NCBI GenBank assembly: GCA_946186665.1
Contig: CAMHOE010000018.1
Coordinates: forward strand, 1-45,854
DNA: 45,854 bases
Origin: an uncultured Clostridia bacterium
GTDB lineage: Bacteria > Bacillota > Clostridia > Oscillospirales > Acutalibacteraceae
Reading direction: 5' to 3'
The notes beneath the pieces are model-generated. The model searched no databases, was not told where the DNA came from, and was given only the letters and a program-made list of their open reading frames with translations. Shown piece by piece: positions 1 through 7,775 of this stretch; position 1 is the first letter of the stretch; each line of letters opens with the position of its first letter. Both the position numbers and the translations under genes were made by a program.

Positions 1-312
<312 letters not shown>

Positions 313-389
313 AGATTCTCTTGGTTCACAGCTAGGCTTCTACTTTCGCTTGCTTTATTCAGTTTTCAGGGTGCGAACCCTTTTACATA

Positions 390-418
390 AATCCGGTCAA
401 CAAGACCGGATTTTTTTT
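390..418 (+). terminator. Rho-independent terminator of the rRNA operon
   Basis: Arms AATCCGGTC (390-398) and GACCGGATT (404-412) form a perfect 9-bp stem with loop AACAA, running into eight T residues. It lies about 80 bases after the 23S end, too close to leave room for a 5S gene. Confidence 0.92.
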
Positions 419-437
419 ATATCATAAAAAATATCAG

Positions 438-515
438 ACGGGCAGATACATGGGGAAAACCCTTTTCCGGCGGAAAAAGGGTTATTCCCCATACCCCTTT
501 CCTAAAAAACCGCTG
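438..515 (-). repeat. Dispersed intergenic repeat, copy 1 (with internal hairpin)
   Basis: On the minus strand this reads CAGCGG, a T run, AGGAAAGGGG, then a long inverted repeat, then CCCCATG and CTGCCCG. The two ends match the repeat at 9195-9236 (CAGCGGTTTTAGGAAAGGG, CCCCATGCAGCTG) and 3659-3716. This copy carries an extra imperfect hairpin at 452-490 (GGGGAA/TTCCCC outer arms, CTTTTCC/GGAAAAAG inner arms). No reading frame is evident; the rest of 313-645 holds only the terminators of the flanking genes. Confidence 0.5.
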
Positions 516-606
516 ATTTTTAAGTGTATGTTCACTTCTGTATTGTCGTTAGGTAATGATATTTTTAAAGCTGTTTTGTCCGGCATATAAATTTAATAAA
601 AATAAT

Positions 607-643
607 AACCGGCTGTCATAATATCATATGTGACAGCCGGTTT
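607..643 (-). terminator. Terminator of the XRE regulator gene
   Basis: Arms AACCGGCTGTCA (607-618) and TGACAGCCGGTT (631-642) form a 12-bp stem just behind the stop codon of the minus-strand gene at 646, with a T-rich tail on the minus strand. Confidence 0.8.
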
Positions 644-645
644 AT

Positions 646-918
646 TTATATGCTTTTTTTTAAATCTTCTAATGCACTTTGTATTTCATTGATTTTTTTT
701 TCAACGTTTTGTTTGGAATAATAATTTGTATTAACTCTACCTACAATGTAGTCAATAGTAACTTCGAAAAAATCAGCTAATTTTATCAGTGCATAACTAT
801 CAGGATTTGTTTTTCCTGTTTCATAATTGGATAATGTTTTTTGATCTATCCCCGTTGCTTTTGCAACATCAATTTGACGTAAATCTCGGTCTTCCCGTAG
901 ACTTCTTATTCTGTTCAT
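646..918 (-). CDS. XRE-family helix-turn-helix repressor (90 aa)
   Basis: Small DNA-binding protein made almost entirely of one HTH_3/Cro-C1-type domain (residues about 4-60). Recognisable features are LREDRDLRQIDVAKATGID (helices 1-2), the recognition-helix stretch QKTLSNYETGKTNPD, and LIKLADFFEVTIDYIVG. A short charged helix (residues 65-90) may dimerise. The start is fixed by AGAGGAGG upstream on the minus strand. It is divergent from the membrane-protein pair at 1099-2093, and the shared intergenic region holds a consensus promoter with a palindrome in its spacer, so local control of that pair and of itself is plausible (inference). Confidence 0.9.
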   Translation of the reverse strand: MNRIRSLREDRDLRQIDVAKATGIDQKTLSNYETGKTNPDSYALIKLADFFEVTIDYIVGRVNTNYYSKQNVEKKINEIQSALEDLKKSI

Positions 919-976
919 ATTATAGATTACCTCCTCTTAATAAAAAAAATAATACTATAAAATTACTATTTTTCTA

Positions 977-1006
977 TTGACAAACTAAGTATTTACTATG
1001 TATAAT
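977..1006 (+). promoter_or_regulatory. Consensus sigma-A promoter with possible repressor operator
   Basis: -35 TTGACA (977-982), 18-bp spacer, -10 TATAAT (1001-1006). The spacer holds AGTA-TT-TACT (988-997), an inverted repeat placed where a bound repressor would block polymerase. TACTAT also recurs just upstream. The promoter drives the gene at 1099. Confidence 0.75.
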
Positions 1007-1098
1007 ATGATTATAGGAAATTATTAGTATATATTTGAACTATAGTCAAATAATACTGAATTTTCGCACAATATAATAAAAAAAAGGAGTTAATTACG

Positions 1099-1419
1099 AT
1101 GTATGGCAAAAGTTTAAAACAGTTGAAAGTAGGGTTTATTGTATGTTTCATTCTTGGAGCTGCAATGGGTTTGTTCGCACTTATCATGAATCTTGGAAAC
1201 TTTTCGCTGCTTATGCTTATCATAATGGCTTTATTGACCATTATTCTTTTTCCGTTTGAAATAATGGCGTTTTTCTTGAATGGTAAGAATATTTTTAAAG
1301 GTCTTATCGCGCCTATTCCTGTTCTTTCTTTTATCTTGGAATACTTTAAAGGATTAGGAAGAGCGTTTGTTGCCTTTGTCTGGATGTTAAAAGCAATGAT
1401 TAAAGGTGAACAACAATGA
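1099..1419 (+). CDS. Small membrane protein of unknown function (106 aa)
   Basis: I do not recognise the family. Two hydrophobic stretches that look like membrane helices lie at about residues 12-30 and 34-58, with a weaker hydrophobic segment near 85-98. There is no signal peptide or metal motif. AAGGAG (1084-1089) precedes the ATG at good spacing. Its stop overlaps the start of the next gene (ATGA at 1416-1419), so the two are translationally coupled and probably work together under the promoter at 977-1006 and the divergent XRE regulator. Confidence 0.75.
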   Translation: MYGKSLKQLKVGFIVCFILGAAMGLFALIMNLGNFSLLMLIIMALLTIILFPFEIMAFFLNGKNIFKGLIAPIPVLSFILEYFKGLGRAFVAFVWMLKAMIKGEQQ

Positions 1420-2093
1420 ATGACAATACATTTCAGCAATGGATCAAGGGTCTTACTGAAACTACTCCGCAACAGGATGTTTCAGGACTATTGCTTGTAA
1501 CAGGGTTGATATTTGGGTCGATCATTATTGTTATCCTTATGTACTTTGGCTTAAAAAAATGTGTCCGATTTGGCAATAAAATTGGACACAGTGTGTTTTC
1601 ATTTAATATTATTCTTTTTGGTATACCTGTTTTTATGTTTTTATTTTTAAAAAGTTTTTTTCATATCAATATTCCTGATATGGTATTGATCATAACAACA
1701 GTGTTATGCTGGGGTATCGCACTCGTTTATAATGTGATAATCTTAAGAAGTAGTATTATTTTTATGATCAGATATACTTATTTGCAATTTCTTTTCGGTA
1801 TATTGTTAGCATCTGTAGTAGGTGCAATTATAGCAAGTGTGCTATTTTTCTGCGTTATTGGTTTGGCTGTTGGTTCTGAAAAATCTTCATATTATGATAT
1901 TACTCTTGTACCAATTGGTGAAGATATGTTTTCTTCGTCATCTCATATGATAAGAGCAAGATATGACGAAAATCGTTCAGGATTTCTTATAGGAGAAAAT
2001 GGCGAGGTTTTTGAACATATCAGCGGAAACCAATATATGCTTTTGTCATCTTCAAATTCTGACTCAGCGTTTAATATATATGTGACCACTTAA
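1416..2093 (+). CDS. Membrane protein of unknown function (225 aa)
   Basis: Four hydrophobic segments are visible (about residues 22-46, 60-80, 86-108 and 120-150), followed by a soluble C-terminal tail of about 70 residues that is polar and Ser/Gly-rich. The family is not recognised. Overlap with the upstream gene by four bases implies coupled translation. Codon use is AT-rich compared with the housekeeping genes further along, as is that of its neighbours at 646-1419, which fits an acquired module. No enzymatic motif was seen. Confidence 0.75.
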   Translation: MNDNTFQQWIKGLTETTPQQDVSGLLLVTGLIFGSIIIVILMYFGLKKCVRFGNKIGHSVFSFNIILFGIPVFMFLFLKSFFHINIPDMVLIITTVLCWGIALVYNVIILRSSIIFMIRYTYLQFLFGILLASVVGAIIASVLFFCVIGLAVGSEKSSYYDITLVPIGEDMFSSSSHMIRARYDENRSGFLIGENGEVFEHISGNQYMLLSSSNSDSAFNIYVTT

Positions 2094-2171
2094 TAATTAT
2101 ATAATAAAATGACTGTCGGAGCATCACTTCGGCAGTTATTTGTTATATGTATTTATAATGAAATATTATTT

Positions 2172-2198
2172 CGGCACCACAGGAATATTGTGGTGCCG
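2172..2198. terminator. Hairpin between convergent genes
   Basis: Perfect 10-bp stem: CGGCACCACA (2172-2181) and TGTGGTGCCG (2189-2198). It lies between the convergent genes ending at 2093 and 2215 and probably ends both transcripts, although neither side has a strong T run. The stretch ATATTGTGGTGCCG recurs at 3950-3963, where the MITE copy is inserted. Confidence 0.5.
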
Positions 2199-2214
2199 AT
2201 TGGTAATATTATGC

Positions 2215-3408
2215 TTAATAATAGAAAACATGATCGAACAAATCACTCATGTATGATTCTCTTGCTGACAATGGCAGTGATTCGCCTGTTATAGCAAAGT
2301 TTCCGGATTTTGATAAGTAATCTATGCTTGACATTTTTTCTTGGATTTCTTTTACACTCAGTTTGATGCCGCTGCCACCACTACCTGCGGTAATATCACT
2401 CACCTTATAAAAATCAAATAAGTATTCATATGTATTATCTTCAGAAACCCAGAAATTGTATTCAATGTCGTCATGACCTATTCCGTATCTTCCGTATGAT
2501 TCAAATTTTGATAAACCAAAACCATCAACATACTGCAAGTTACCGTCAATAATACACTGTTTAACATAGCATAAAGAGTCACCAAGACCTCTTGTTGCAT
2601 ATTTCGACGTCAGTATACCAAGATTTCCATTTTCATCAATGTAAAGCTCCTGCGTTATTTCAGAAAAAATGCCTACATCCGCTCCTGCGGTTCTTATGAA
2701 ATCTGCAAAGTCTTTATAACCGGGATATTCCATATATGCTCCATTGATATATTTAACGATCTTAAGAGCAATACCCTGTTTATTATTATCAACAACATAT
2801 CCGTTTGTATTTCTGTAAACGCCGCAGTAATACTGTATTACAAGCTCGTAACTGCCATCGTTATTATAATCTGCAATTTCAGATTTGTTGATTTTCCAGG
2901 TTTTGGAATAATCGTCGGTATATGTTGTATTGATAATTCCTTCTGTTTGCATTGTGCTTGCGTAATTTTGTAATGCCTGAATTTCTATCTCCTGTGGGTT
3001 AGGCTCCGAAACAGGCTCAGGAGACGGTTCCGGTGAAGGTTCCTGCGAAGGTTCCGGCGAAGGCTCGGGAGATGGTTCCGGTGAAGGTTCAGACGAAGGC
3101 TCGGGAGATGGTTCCGATGAAGGTTCAGGAGATGGTTCTGACGAAACGTCAGTCTTTGATGAAGCAGTTGATTCAACTGAGCTTTCGTTTTCGGAAACAT
3201 TTGATATATCAGAGACTATTGTGCTGCTTTCATTTTGTTCTGTGTTTTCAGTCTCTTTTGACAACTCTGAAGGTGATTTTTGACTTTCAGCTTCTGATAC
3301 CTTACTATACTGATCAAGTTCACCATTCTGAGTATTATTACAGCCGGAAACAATAACTGTACTTAATGCAAATATACAGATCAATACCTTCAATAATTTA
3401 TTTTTCAT
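2215..3408 (-). CDS. Secreted lipoprotein with Pro-Glu-Ser repeat linker (397 aa)
   Basis: The N-terminus has a basic start, a hydrophobic core and the lipobox VSGC, so Cys23 is probably lipidated and the protein tethered outside the membrane. Residues about 30-90 are Ser/Glu-rich, and about 93-138 are a low-complexity linker built from PSPEPSSE/PSPEP units. The C-terminal domain (about 145-397) contains a DYNNDGSYEL stretch that resembles calcium-binding FG-GAP/EF-hand-like loops seen in clostridial lipoproteins; its function is unknown to me. AAGGTGG precedes the start on the minus strand. The gene stands alone with its own promoter at 3507-3535. Confidence 0.82.
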   Translation of the reverse strand: MKNKLLKVLICIFALSTVIVSGCNNTQNGELDQYSKVSEAESQKSPSELSKETENTEQNESSTIVSDISNVSENESSVESTASSKTDVSSEPSPEPSSEPSPEPSSEPSPEPSPEPSPEPSQEPSPEPSPEPVSEPNPQEIEIQALQNYASTMQTEGIINTTYTDDYSKTWKINKSEIADYNNDGSYELVIQYYCGVYRNTNGYVVDNNKQGIALKIVKYINGAYMEYPGYKDFADFIRTAGADVGIFSEITQELYIDENGNLGILTSKYATRGLGDSLCYVKQCIIDGNLQYVDGFGLSKFESYGRYGIGHDDIEYNFWVSEDNTYEYLFDFYKVSDITAGSGGSGIKLSVKEIQEKMSSIDYLSKSGNFAITGESLPLSARESYMSDLFDHVFYY

Positions 3409-3506
3409 AAACTACCACCTTACAATTTTAATCGTTAATGAATGATTGTAAACCTAAAAATAAAACTAATTATTATTTATTATGATTAATTATAAATCAT
3501 ATTAAT

Positions 3507-3535
3507 ATAATACAATTATTATTATTGTATGTCAA
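3507..3535 (-). promoter_or_regulatory. Promoter of the lipoprotein gene
   Basis: On the minus strand: -35 TTGACA (3530-3535), 17-bp spacer, -10 TATTAT (3507-3512), about 100 bases ahead of the start codon. The rest of 3409-3658 is very AT-rich and shows no gene. Confidence 0.7.
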
Positions 3536-3658
3536 CTATTATTATTAATAATATCTATAACATTAAAAAGCAAATAAACAGTACATGATTTTATGAAAAT
3601 TAAAAAAATTGCAGATATATTTATGTGTTCATATATTAAAAAAACTAATCATAAATTA

Positions 3659-3716
3659 TTCAGCGAATTCAGGAAAGGGATAGGGAAACGTTTTTTTACC
3701 ATGCAGCTGCGCCAGC
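3659..3716 (+). repeat. Dispersed intergenic repeat, copy 3
   Basis: TTCAGCG, then AGGAAAGGG and, after a short insertion, CCATGCAGCTG. This is the same order of blocks as at 9195-9236 and, inverted, at 438-515. It ends 17 bases before the MITE. The open frame that runs across it (3593-3811) is not a gene. Confidence 0.5.
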
Positions 3717-3733
3717 AGTCGGCAATATTGTGG

Positions 3734-3949
3734 CACGTCAATCTAATTTGGAAATTATTTTGTTACTTTTCAGAATCAACCTTCTTTCTTGAGCTTGCCG
3801 AAAGGGCTTAAAGTGCGTTTTTTCTAATTAATTAAACCTGACAGGCATAGTAAAGTGTGCATAAGTCACTCAAAGATTATTCGCTTAACGCTCAAAATGA
3901 CATCTTATTAAACTTTGTATCATTTTGATGTCTGAATTAGATTGACGTG
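3734..3949 (+). mobile_element. MITE-like element, copy 1 (216 bp)
   Basis: Perfect 15-bp terminal inverted repeats, CACGTCAATCTAATT at the left and its complement at the right. It is flanked by the 9-bp direct repeat ATATTGTGG (3725-3733 and 3950-3958), a target-site duplication. Comparing base by base, all 216 bp are identical to 22112-22327. There is no transposase frame inside, so it must be mobilised in trans. Each TIR carries an outward-facing TTGACG. Repeats of 9-10 bp are produced by several transposase families (IS4 and IS256 among them), so the helper family is not decided. Confidence 0.9.
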
Positions 3950-3967
3950 ATATTGTGGTGCCGCTTA

Positions 3968-4001
3968 TTGATTTTATGTTTTATATTTGTTATATTATAA
4001 T
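3968..4001 (+). promoter_or_regulatory. Probable promoter of the DIP1984-family gene
   Basis: TTGATT (3968-3973) followed after 17 bases by TATATT (3991-3996), with an overlapping TATAAT (3996-4001). It starts nine bases after the target duplication of MITE copy 1. Confidence 0.45.
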
Positions 4002-4066
4002 CAGAAGTTGGGCTTATATTTTTTATTGTTTATATATCGGTTGTGATTTAAGGGAGGAATAGTTGT

Positions 4067-4519
4067 ATGAAATTAGCTGAAGCATTGCAGGAAAGGGCTG
4101 ACCTTAATAAAAGAATAGAGCAGCTCAGGGTTCGTTTACAAAATAATGTTCTGGTGCAGGAGGGAGAGCAGCCTGCGGAAAACCCAGCTGAACTATTAGA
4201 GGAGTTGGATAACTGTGTAAACAGACTGGAAGAACTGATGGCACGTATCAATAAAACCAACTGCATTACAAAAGATCATGGAACGACTATTACAGAACTC
4301 ATTGCCCGAAAAGATGCCTTAGAGGTAAAAATACGTATTTACCGTGAAACGGCGAATGTTGCCTCAAACACGGCAAGACGTGCAATGCACAGTGAGATAA
4401 AGGTAATGAGTGCTGTGGAAGTGAGAAAACTGCAAAAGAAAATAGACACTATGTCCAAACAATTAAGAGAAACCGATAACCGTATTCAGGCACTGAATTG
4501 GGTTACGGAACTTGTATGA
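4067..4519 (+). CDS. DIP1984 family protein (150 aa)
   Basis: Matches the DIP1984 family (once labelled septicolysin), short all-helical proteins of unknown function. Family traits seen here are the N-terminal MKLAEALQERADLNKRI, then QLRVRLQNNVLVQEGE, EELDNCVNRLEELMARIN, and the central LIARKDALEVKI. The sequence is largely heptad-patterned and probably forms long antiparallel coiled coils. The start is set by AGGGAGG at ideal spacing. The gene is directly followed by a tRNA-like sequence at 4527-4630, probably on the same transcript, which hints at an RNA-related role (inference). Confidence 0.85.
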   Translation: MKLAEALQERADLNKRIEQLRVRLQNNVLVQEGEQPAENPAELLEELDNCVNRLEELMARINKTNCITKDHGTTITELIARKDALEVKIRIYRETANVASNTARRAMHSEIKVMSAVEVRKLQKKIDTMSKQLRETDNRIQALNWVTELV

Positions 4520-4526
4520 TGAATTG

Positions 4527-4630
4527 AATATGGGTAGTCTTTGGGGCGAATGTATCTCTGCGGCTGAGAATGAGTCCGCACCTCGGAATGCCGTGTGAGC
4601 AGCGGTCGGGTTCGATTCCCGATTTATATT
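4527..4630 (+). ncRNA. Candidate tRNA-like structured RNA
   Basis: A perfect T-arm is visible: stem TCGGG (4606-4610), loop TTCGATT (4611-4617), stem CCCGA (4618-4622). The seven bases after it (TTTATAT, 4623-4629) pair with ATATGGG (4528-4534; four Watson-Crick and three G-U pairs) as an acceptor-like stem, followed by TA at the places of tRNA U8 and A9. Where a D-arm and anticodon arm should be there is instead a longer region with stems TGCGG/CCGCA (4559-4580) and CGG/CCG. It is therefore not an ordinary tRNA. Bacterial Y RNAs (YrlA) carry a comparable tRNA-like module, but no Ro60/Rsr gene is in view. A degenerate tRNA remnant is the alternative. Confidence 0.42.
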
Positions 4631-4742
4631 GTTATGCTCAGACAAATCATTAATGTATCGTTATATACAATAAATTATTACCGTGCATTGACCAAAGATG
4701 AGGGACGGGTATGGGGATATTATATTTTATGGGAGAATTGAT

Positions 4743-6017
4743 ATGAACATTCCTCTTGCAGACAGAATAAGACCGCAGTCATTATCAGATATTGCCGGAC
4801 AGCATCATCTGCTGGATGAGGGTAAACCTCTCAGAAATATCATCATGTCAGGCAATATCCCAAACATGGTTTTTTACGGACCCTCAGGTGTAGGCAAAAC
4901 TACCCTTGCTTCTATTATTGCAAAGCAGACAAACCGTACACTGCGTAAGCTGAACGGAACTACAGCCACCACCTCTGATATCCGTAATATCGTGTCTGAG
5001 CTTTCAGGCTTTGACGGTATAAACGGGATATTGCTGTATCTTGACGAGATACAATACTTCAATAAAAAACAACAGCAGACTCTGCTTGAATTTATAGAGA
5101 ACGGAAGCATTACGCTTATAGCTTCAACTACGGAAAATCCGTATTTCTACGTATACAGTGCGATACTCAGCCGCTCTACAGTATTCGAGTTCAAGTCTGT
5201 GGAAAAAGACGATGTAAAAAAGGCTGTTGACCGTGCCGTATCTGTTCTTGAAAAAGAAACAGGTGAAGAAATAGTTTTCACCGATAAAGCCGTTGAACAT
5301 ATCGCTTATGCCTGCGGAGGAGATGTGCGCAAGGCGATAAATGCGGTGGAACTTTCAACCGTTTCTACTCCGTTGGTTGAAAATAAAAGAGAAGTAAGCT
5401 TCGAGACCGTAGCTTCCCTTACACAGAAAAGTGCAGTTAAATATGACCGTGAAGGCGACGAACATTATGATTTGCTCTCGGCTTTTCAGAAGTCTATGAG
5501 AGGCTCTGACCCTGATGCTGCCATACATTATCTTGCGCGGATACTTGCAGCGGACGACCTTCCCTCAGCCTGCCGCAGACTAATGGTTTGTGCCTGTGAG
5601 GATGTGGGTCTTGCAAATCCTCAGATAATCCCCATAGTAAAGGCTGCTGTTGATGCCGCAATGATGGTCGGACTCCCTGAAGCGCGGATACCTCTTGCAG
5701 ATGCTGTGGTACTTGTTGCATTGTCACCCAAGTCAAATTCTGCTTATCTTGCCTTTGATAAGGCTATGGCAGATGTAAAAGCAGGCAAGGGCGGCGGTTT
5801 TCCAAGACAGCTTCAGAATAAGCATTATGACGGTGATGATGTCAAAAACAAAGGGCAGTTCTATATCTACCCCCACGATTATCCGAACCATTGGACATAT
5901 CAGCAGTATCTGCCTGATAGTCTTGTGGGTACGGTATACTATACGCCGGGAGAAAACAAAAATGAACAGGCGTACAAAGCATACTGGGACAGGATAAAGA
6001 AAAATAATCAATACTGA
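4743..6017 (+). CDS. rarA: Replication-associated recombination protein A (RarA/MgsA AAA ATPase)
   Basis: AAA+ ATPase that acts on stalled replication forks and single-strand gaps together with SSB. Walker A GPSGVGKTT is at residues 46-54 and Walker B LLYLDEIQ has its acidic pair at residues 101-102. The sensor-1 region reads IASTTENPYF, followed by the arginine-finger segment AILSRSTVFEF. The C-terminal tetramerisation part contains SDPDAAIHYLARIL and the family-typical GGGFPRQLQNKHYDGD. At 424 residues it has the usual length. I choose the ATG at 4743 because GGGAG precedes it and family members begin MxxPLADRxRP; an earlier in-frame ATG at 4698 gives an unlikely extension. Confidence 0.95.
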   Translation: MNIPLADRIRPQSLSDIAGQHHLLDEGKPLRNIIMSGNIPNMVFYGPSGVGKTTLASIIAKQTNRTLRKLNGTTATTSDIRNIVSELSGFDGINGILLYLDEIQYFNKKQQQTLLEFIENGSITLIASTTENPYFYVYSAILSRSTVFEFKSVEKDDVKKAVDRAVSVLEKETGEEIVFTDKAVEHIAYACGGDVRKAINAVELSTVSTPLVENKREVSFETVASLTQKSAVKYDREGDEHYDLLSAFQKSMRGSDPDAAIHYLARILAADDLPSACRRLMVCACEDVGLANPQIIPIVKAAVDAAMMVGLPEARIPLADAVVLVALSPKSNSAYLAFDKAMADVKAGKGGGFPRQLQNKHYDGDDVKNKGQFYIYPHDYPNHWTYQQYLPDSLVGTVYYTPGENKNEQAYKAYWDRIKKNNQY

Positions 6018-6077
6018 AAACTTAAGATTTAAAAATGAATAATAGAGGTATGTTTTCACACAGTGAAAACAATTATA
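6010..6077 (+). repeat. Dispersed ~70-bp repeat, copy 1
   Basis: Begins AATACTGAAAACTTAA, contains AAAAATGAATAATA and ends in a short hairpin TTTTCAC/GTGAAAA followed by AATTATA. It matches 23750-23819 at most positions. It covers the last codons of rarA and the leader of dus. Confidence 0.6.
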
Positions 6078-6089
6078 TATGGTGATAAA

Positions 6090-7046
6090 ATGAAAATAGG
6101 AAATGTAGAGATAAAAGGTCATGCGTGTCTTGCGCCTATGGCAGGAGTAACGGACAGAGCTTTCCGTGAACTGTGCGTCAGCTTTGGAGCGGCTTATGTT
6201 GTGGGTGAGATGGTCAGCTCAAAGGGATTGACATACAAAAGCGAAAAATCCCGTGAGCTTTTAGAGCTTTCAAAAGAAGAACGTCCTGCGGCGGTACAGC
6301 TTTTCGGAGACGACCCGGAGAATATGGCTCAGGCTGCAAGGATAGCGCTTGAATATGAACCGGATATAATAGATATAAATATGGGCTGTCCTGCGCCGAA
6401 GATAGTAAACAATGGCTGCGGCTCAGCACTGATGAAGGATCCTGAGCTTTGCGGAAGAATAGTAGCTGCTGTAAAAAAATCAGTCGATGTTCCGGTAACT
6501 GTAAAGCTTCGCAAGGGCTGGGACAAAAATTCAGTTAATGCGGTAGAGGTTGCAAAGATATGTGAGCAGGCAGGAGCAGATGCAGTCACCGTTCACGGAA
6601 GAACACGGGAACAGCAGTATATGCCCTCTGCGGACTGGGATATTATAAAACAGGTCAAGAAGTCGGTCAGCATACCTGTAATAGGAAATGGTGATGTTAC
6701 AAGCGCAGAGCTTGCGGCAAAAATGTATGAGTATACAGGCTGCGACCTTGTGATGATAGGACGGGGCGCACTGGGAAATCCGTGGATATTCCGTGAAACA
6801 TCAATGCTTATCGGACATGACCGACCCTCAATGCCCGTTACAAATGCCGAGAGGATATCTGTACTTTTGCGGCACGTTCAGAAGCTTTGTGAGTATAAGG
6901 GCGAAAGCATCGGAATGAGAGAGGCACGTAAACACGCCGCATGGTATTTCAAGGGAATAAAGGGTGCAGCTGCCCTCAGAAAAAAAGCTGTTCAGCTGAA
7001 TACCTTTGATGATCTTATAGACCTATGCAAGTCTGTAGATATATAA
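6090..7046 (+). CDS. dus: tRNA-dihydrouridine synthase (Dus family)
   Basis: FMN-dependent enzyme that reduces uridines in the tRNA D-loop. The TIM-barrel start LAPMAGVTDRAFRELC binds FMN, and the catalytic Cys is residue 100 in NMGCPAPK. Other family motifs are VTVKLRKGW, AVTVHGRTREQQY, VIGNGDV and MIGRGALGNPWIF. The 318-residue length from ATG 6090 suits the DusB group of Firmicutes. A GTG 27 bases upstream (6063) is possible, but it falls inside the repeat at 6010-6077. It sits 72 bases behind rarA in the same direction. Confidence 0.95.
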   Translation: MKIGNVEIKGHACLAPMAGVTDRAFRELCVSFGAAYVVGEMVSSKGLTYKSEKSRELLELSKEERPAAVQLFGDDPENMAQAARIALEYEPDIIDINMGCPAPKIVNNGCGSALMKDPELCGRIVAAVKKSVDVPVTVKLRKGWDKNSVNAVEVAKICEQAGADAVTVHGRTREQQYMPSADWDIIKQVKKSVSIPVIGNGDVTSAELAAKMYEYTGCDLVMIGRGALGNPWIFRETSMLIGHDRPSMPVTNAERISVLLRHVQKLCEYKGESIGMREARKHAAWYFKGIKGAAALRKKAVQLNTFDDLIDLCKSVDI

Positions 7047-7083
7047 TAGTATAATAATTTCACGCAAAAAGGAGGAAAGCATA

Positions 7084-7725
7084 ATGTATGAAAGCAGAAG
7101 ATCAGGTAAAGTCATAAGGTACATAATTTTATTTGCTGTGCTTATTTCAGTCGGAGTATACTTTTTTTACAAGAACGGCTTTACCAATTCTGTTGAGGGA
7201 ATACGTGACCCGATACAGGAGAGTGCATCAGGAAGCGTTACCATTGAACGGGGAGAATACAGATTCGTTGTACATTTTCAGTACAGTTATGATATAGAAG
7301 CGCTTGTGGTGCATACTCATGACTATGGGTCGGGTGTAGATTCATTGCTGTCTCCGAAAGACCTTGCTCTTGCATGGGGTTCTGTAGCAGCACATAACAA
7401 AGATGTAAACTTTAACTGGGATCAATCAGGCCGCTGGTACAGCTGGCACGTGAAGTCGTGGGACGAGCTGGATGAAGTGGGCGGAAAGATGGGCGTTATC
7501 ACACAGTCCGCCAACAACCATATAATCCCTGCCGGCGAAAGGGTAAAAAACGATGTTATGGCAATAAAGAAAGGCGACCACATCAGACTACAGGGTTATC
7601 TTGTAAATATAGAAGGATATAAAAACGGAACAAAGTGCTATTACTGGAACAGCAGCACAACAAGAGGCGACAGCGGAGATCATTCATGCGAGGTCTTCTA
7701 TGTAACAGAAGTAGAGTGGCTTTAA
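7084..7725 (+). CDS. Membrane-anchored extracytoplasmic protein of unknown function (213 aa)
   Basis: A single N-terminal membrane helix (about residues 12-28, after basic RRSGKVIR) anchors an external domain of about 180 residues. Conserved-looking features are SPKDLALAWGSVA, the tryptophan-rich QSGRWYSWHVKSW, and SANNHIIPAGE near residues 139-149. I have an impression of similar proteins across bacteria with the His-Ile-Ile-Pro motif but cannot name a function. A strong AAGGAGG site sets the start. It lies 37 bases behind dus, probably on the same transcript, and ends at the shared terminator 7744-7775. Confidence 0.8.
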   Translation: MYESRRSGKVIRYIILFAVLISVGVYFFYKNGFTNSVEGIRDPIQESASGSVTIERGEYRFVVHFQYSYDIEALVVHTHDYGSGVDSLLSPKDLALAWGSVAAHNKDVNFNWDQSGRWYSWHVKSWDELDEVGGKMGVITQSANNHIIPAGERVKNDVMAIKKGDHIRLQGYLVNIEGYKNGTKCYYWNSSTTRGDSGDHSCEVFYVTEVEWL

Positions 7726-7743
7726 TAAAAAGTGAAATTCAGA

Positions 7744-7775
7744 GGCGGAATGTGGAGTTACACATTCCGCCTTTT
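7744..7775. terminator. Bidirectional terminator
   Basis: Perfect 11-bp stem, GGCGGAATGTG (7744-7754) and CACATTCCGCC (7761-7771), with TTTT on the plus side and A/T-rich sequence on the other. It lies between convergent genes. Confidence 0.85.

Noticed and set aside
1011-1472. 153-codon minus-strand frame overlapping the first membrane gene
   Set aside because: No ribosome site, and it covers the consensus promoter at 977-1006 and the coupled plus-strand genes.
3020-3145. Regular short repeats that could suggest a CRISPR array
   Set aside because: They are in-frame Pro-Glu-Ser codon repeats of the lipoprotein linker, with no spacers of constant length.
3593-3811. Open frame of 72 codons
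   Set aside because: It crosses repeat copy 3, a target duplication and the MITE end; no ribosome site and no family-like sequence.
4606-4622. Calling a normal tRNA gene from the perfect T-arm
   Set aside because: No D-arm or seven-base anticodon loop in the proper places, so only a tRNA-like RNA is claimed.
4698-4742. Earlier start for rarA
   Set aside because: The added residues are not family-like and the ATG at 4743 has the better ribosome site.
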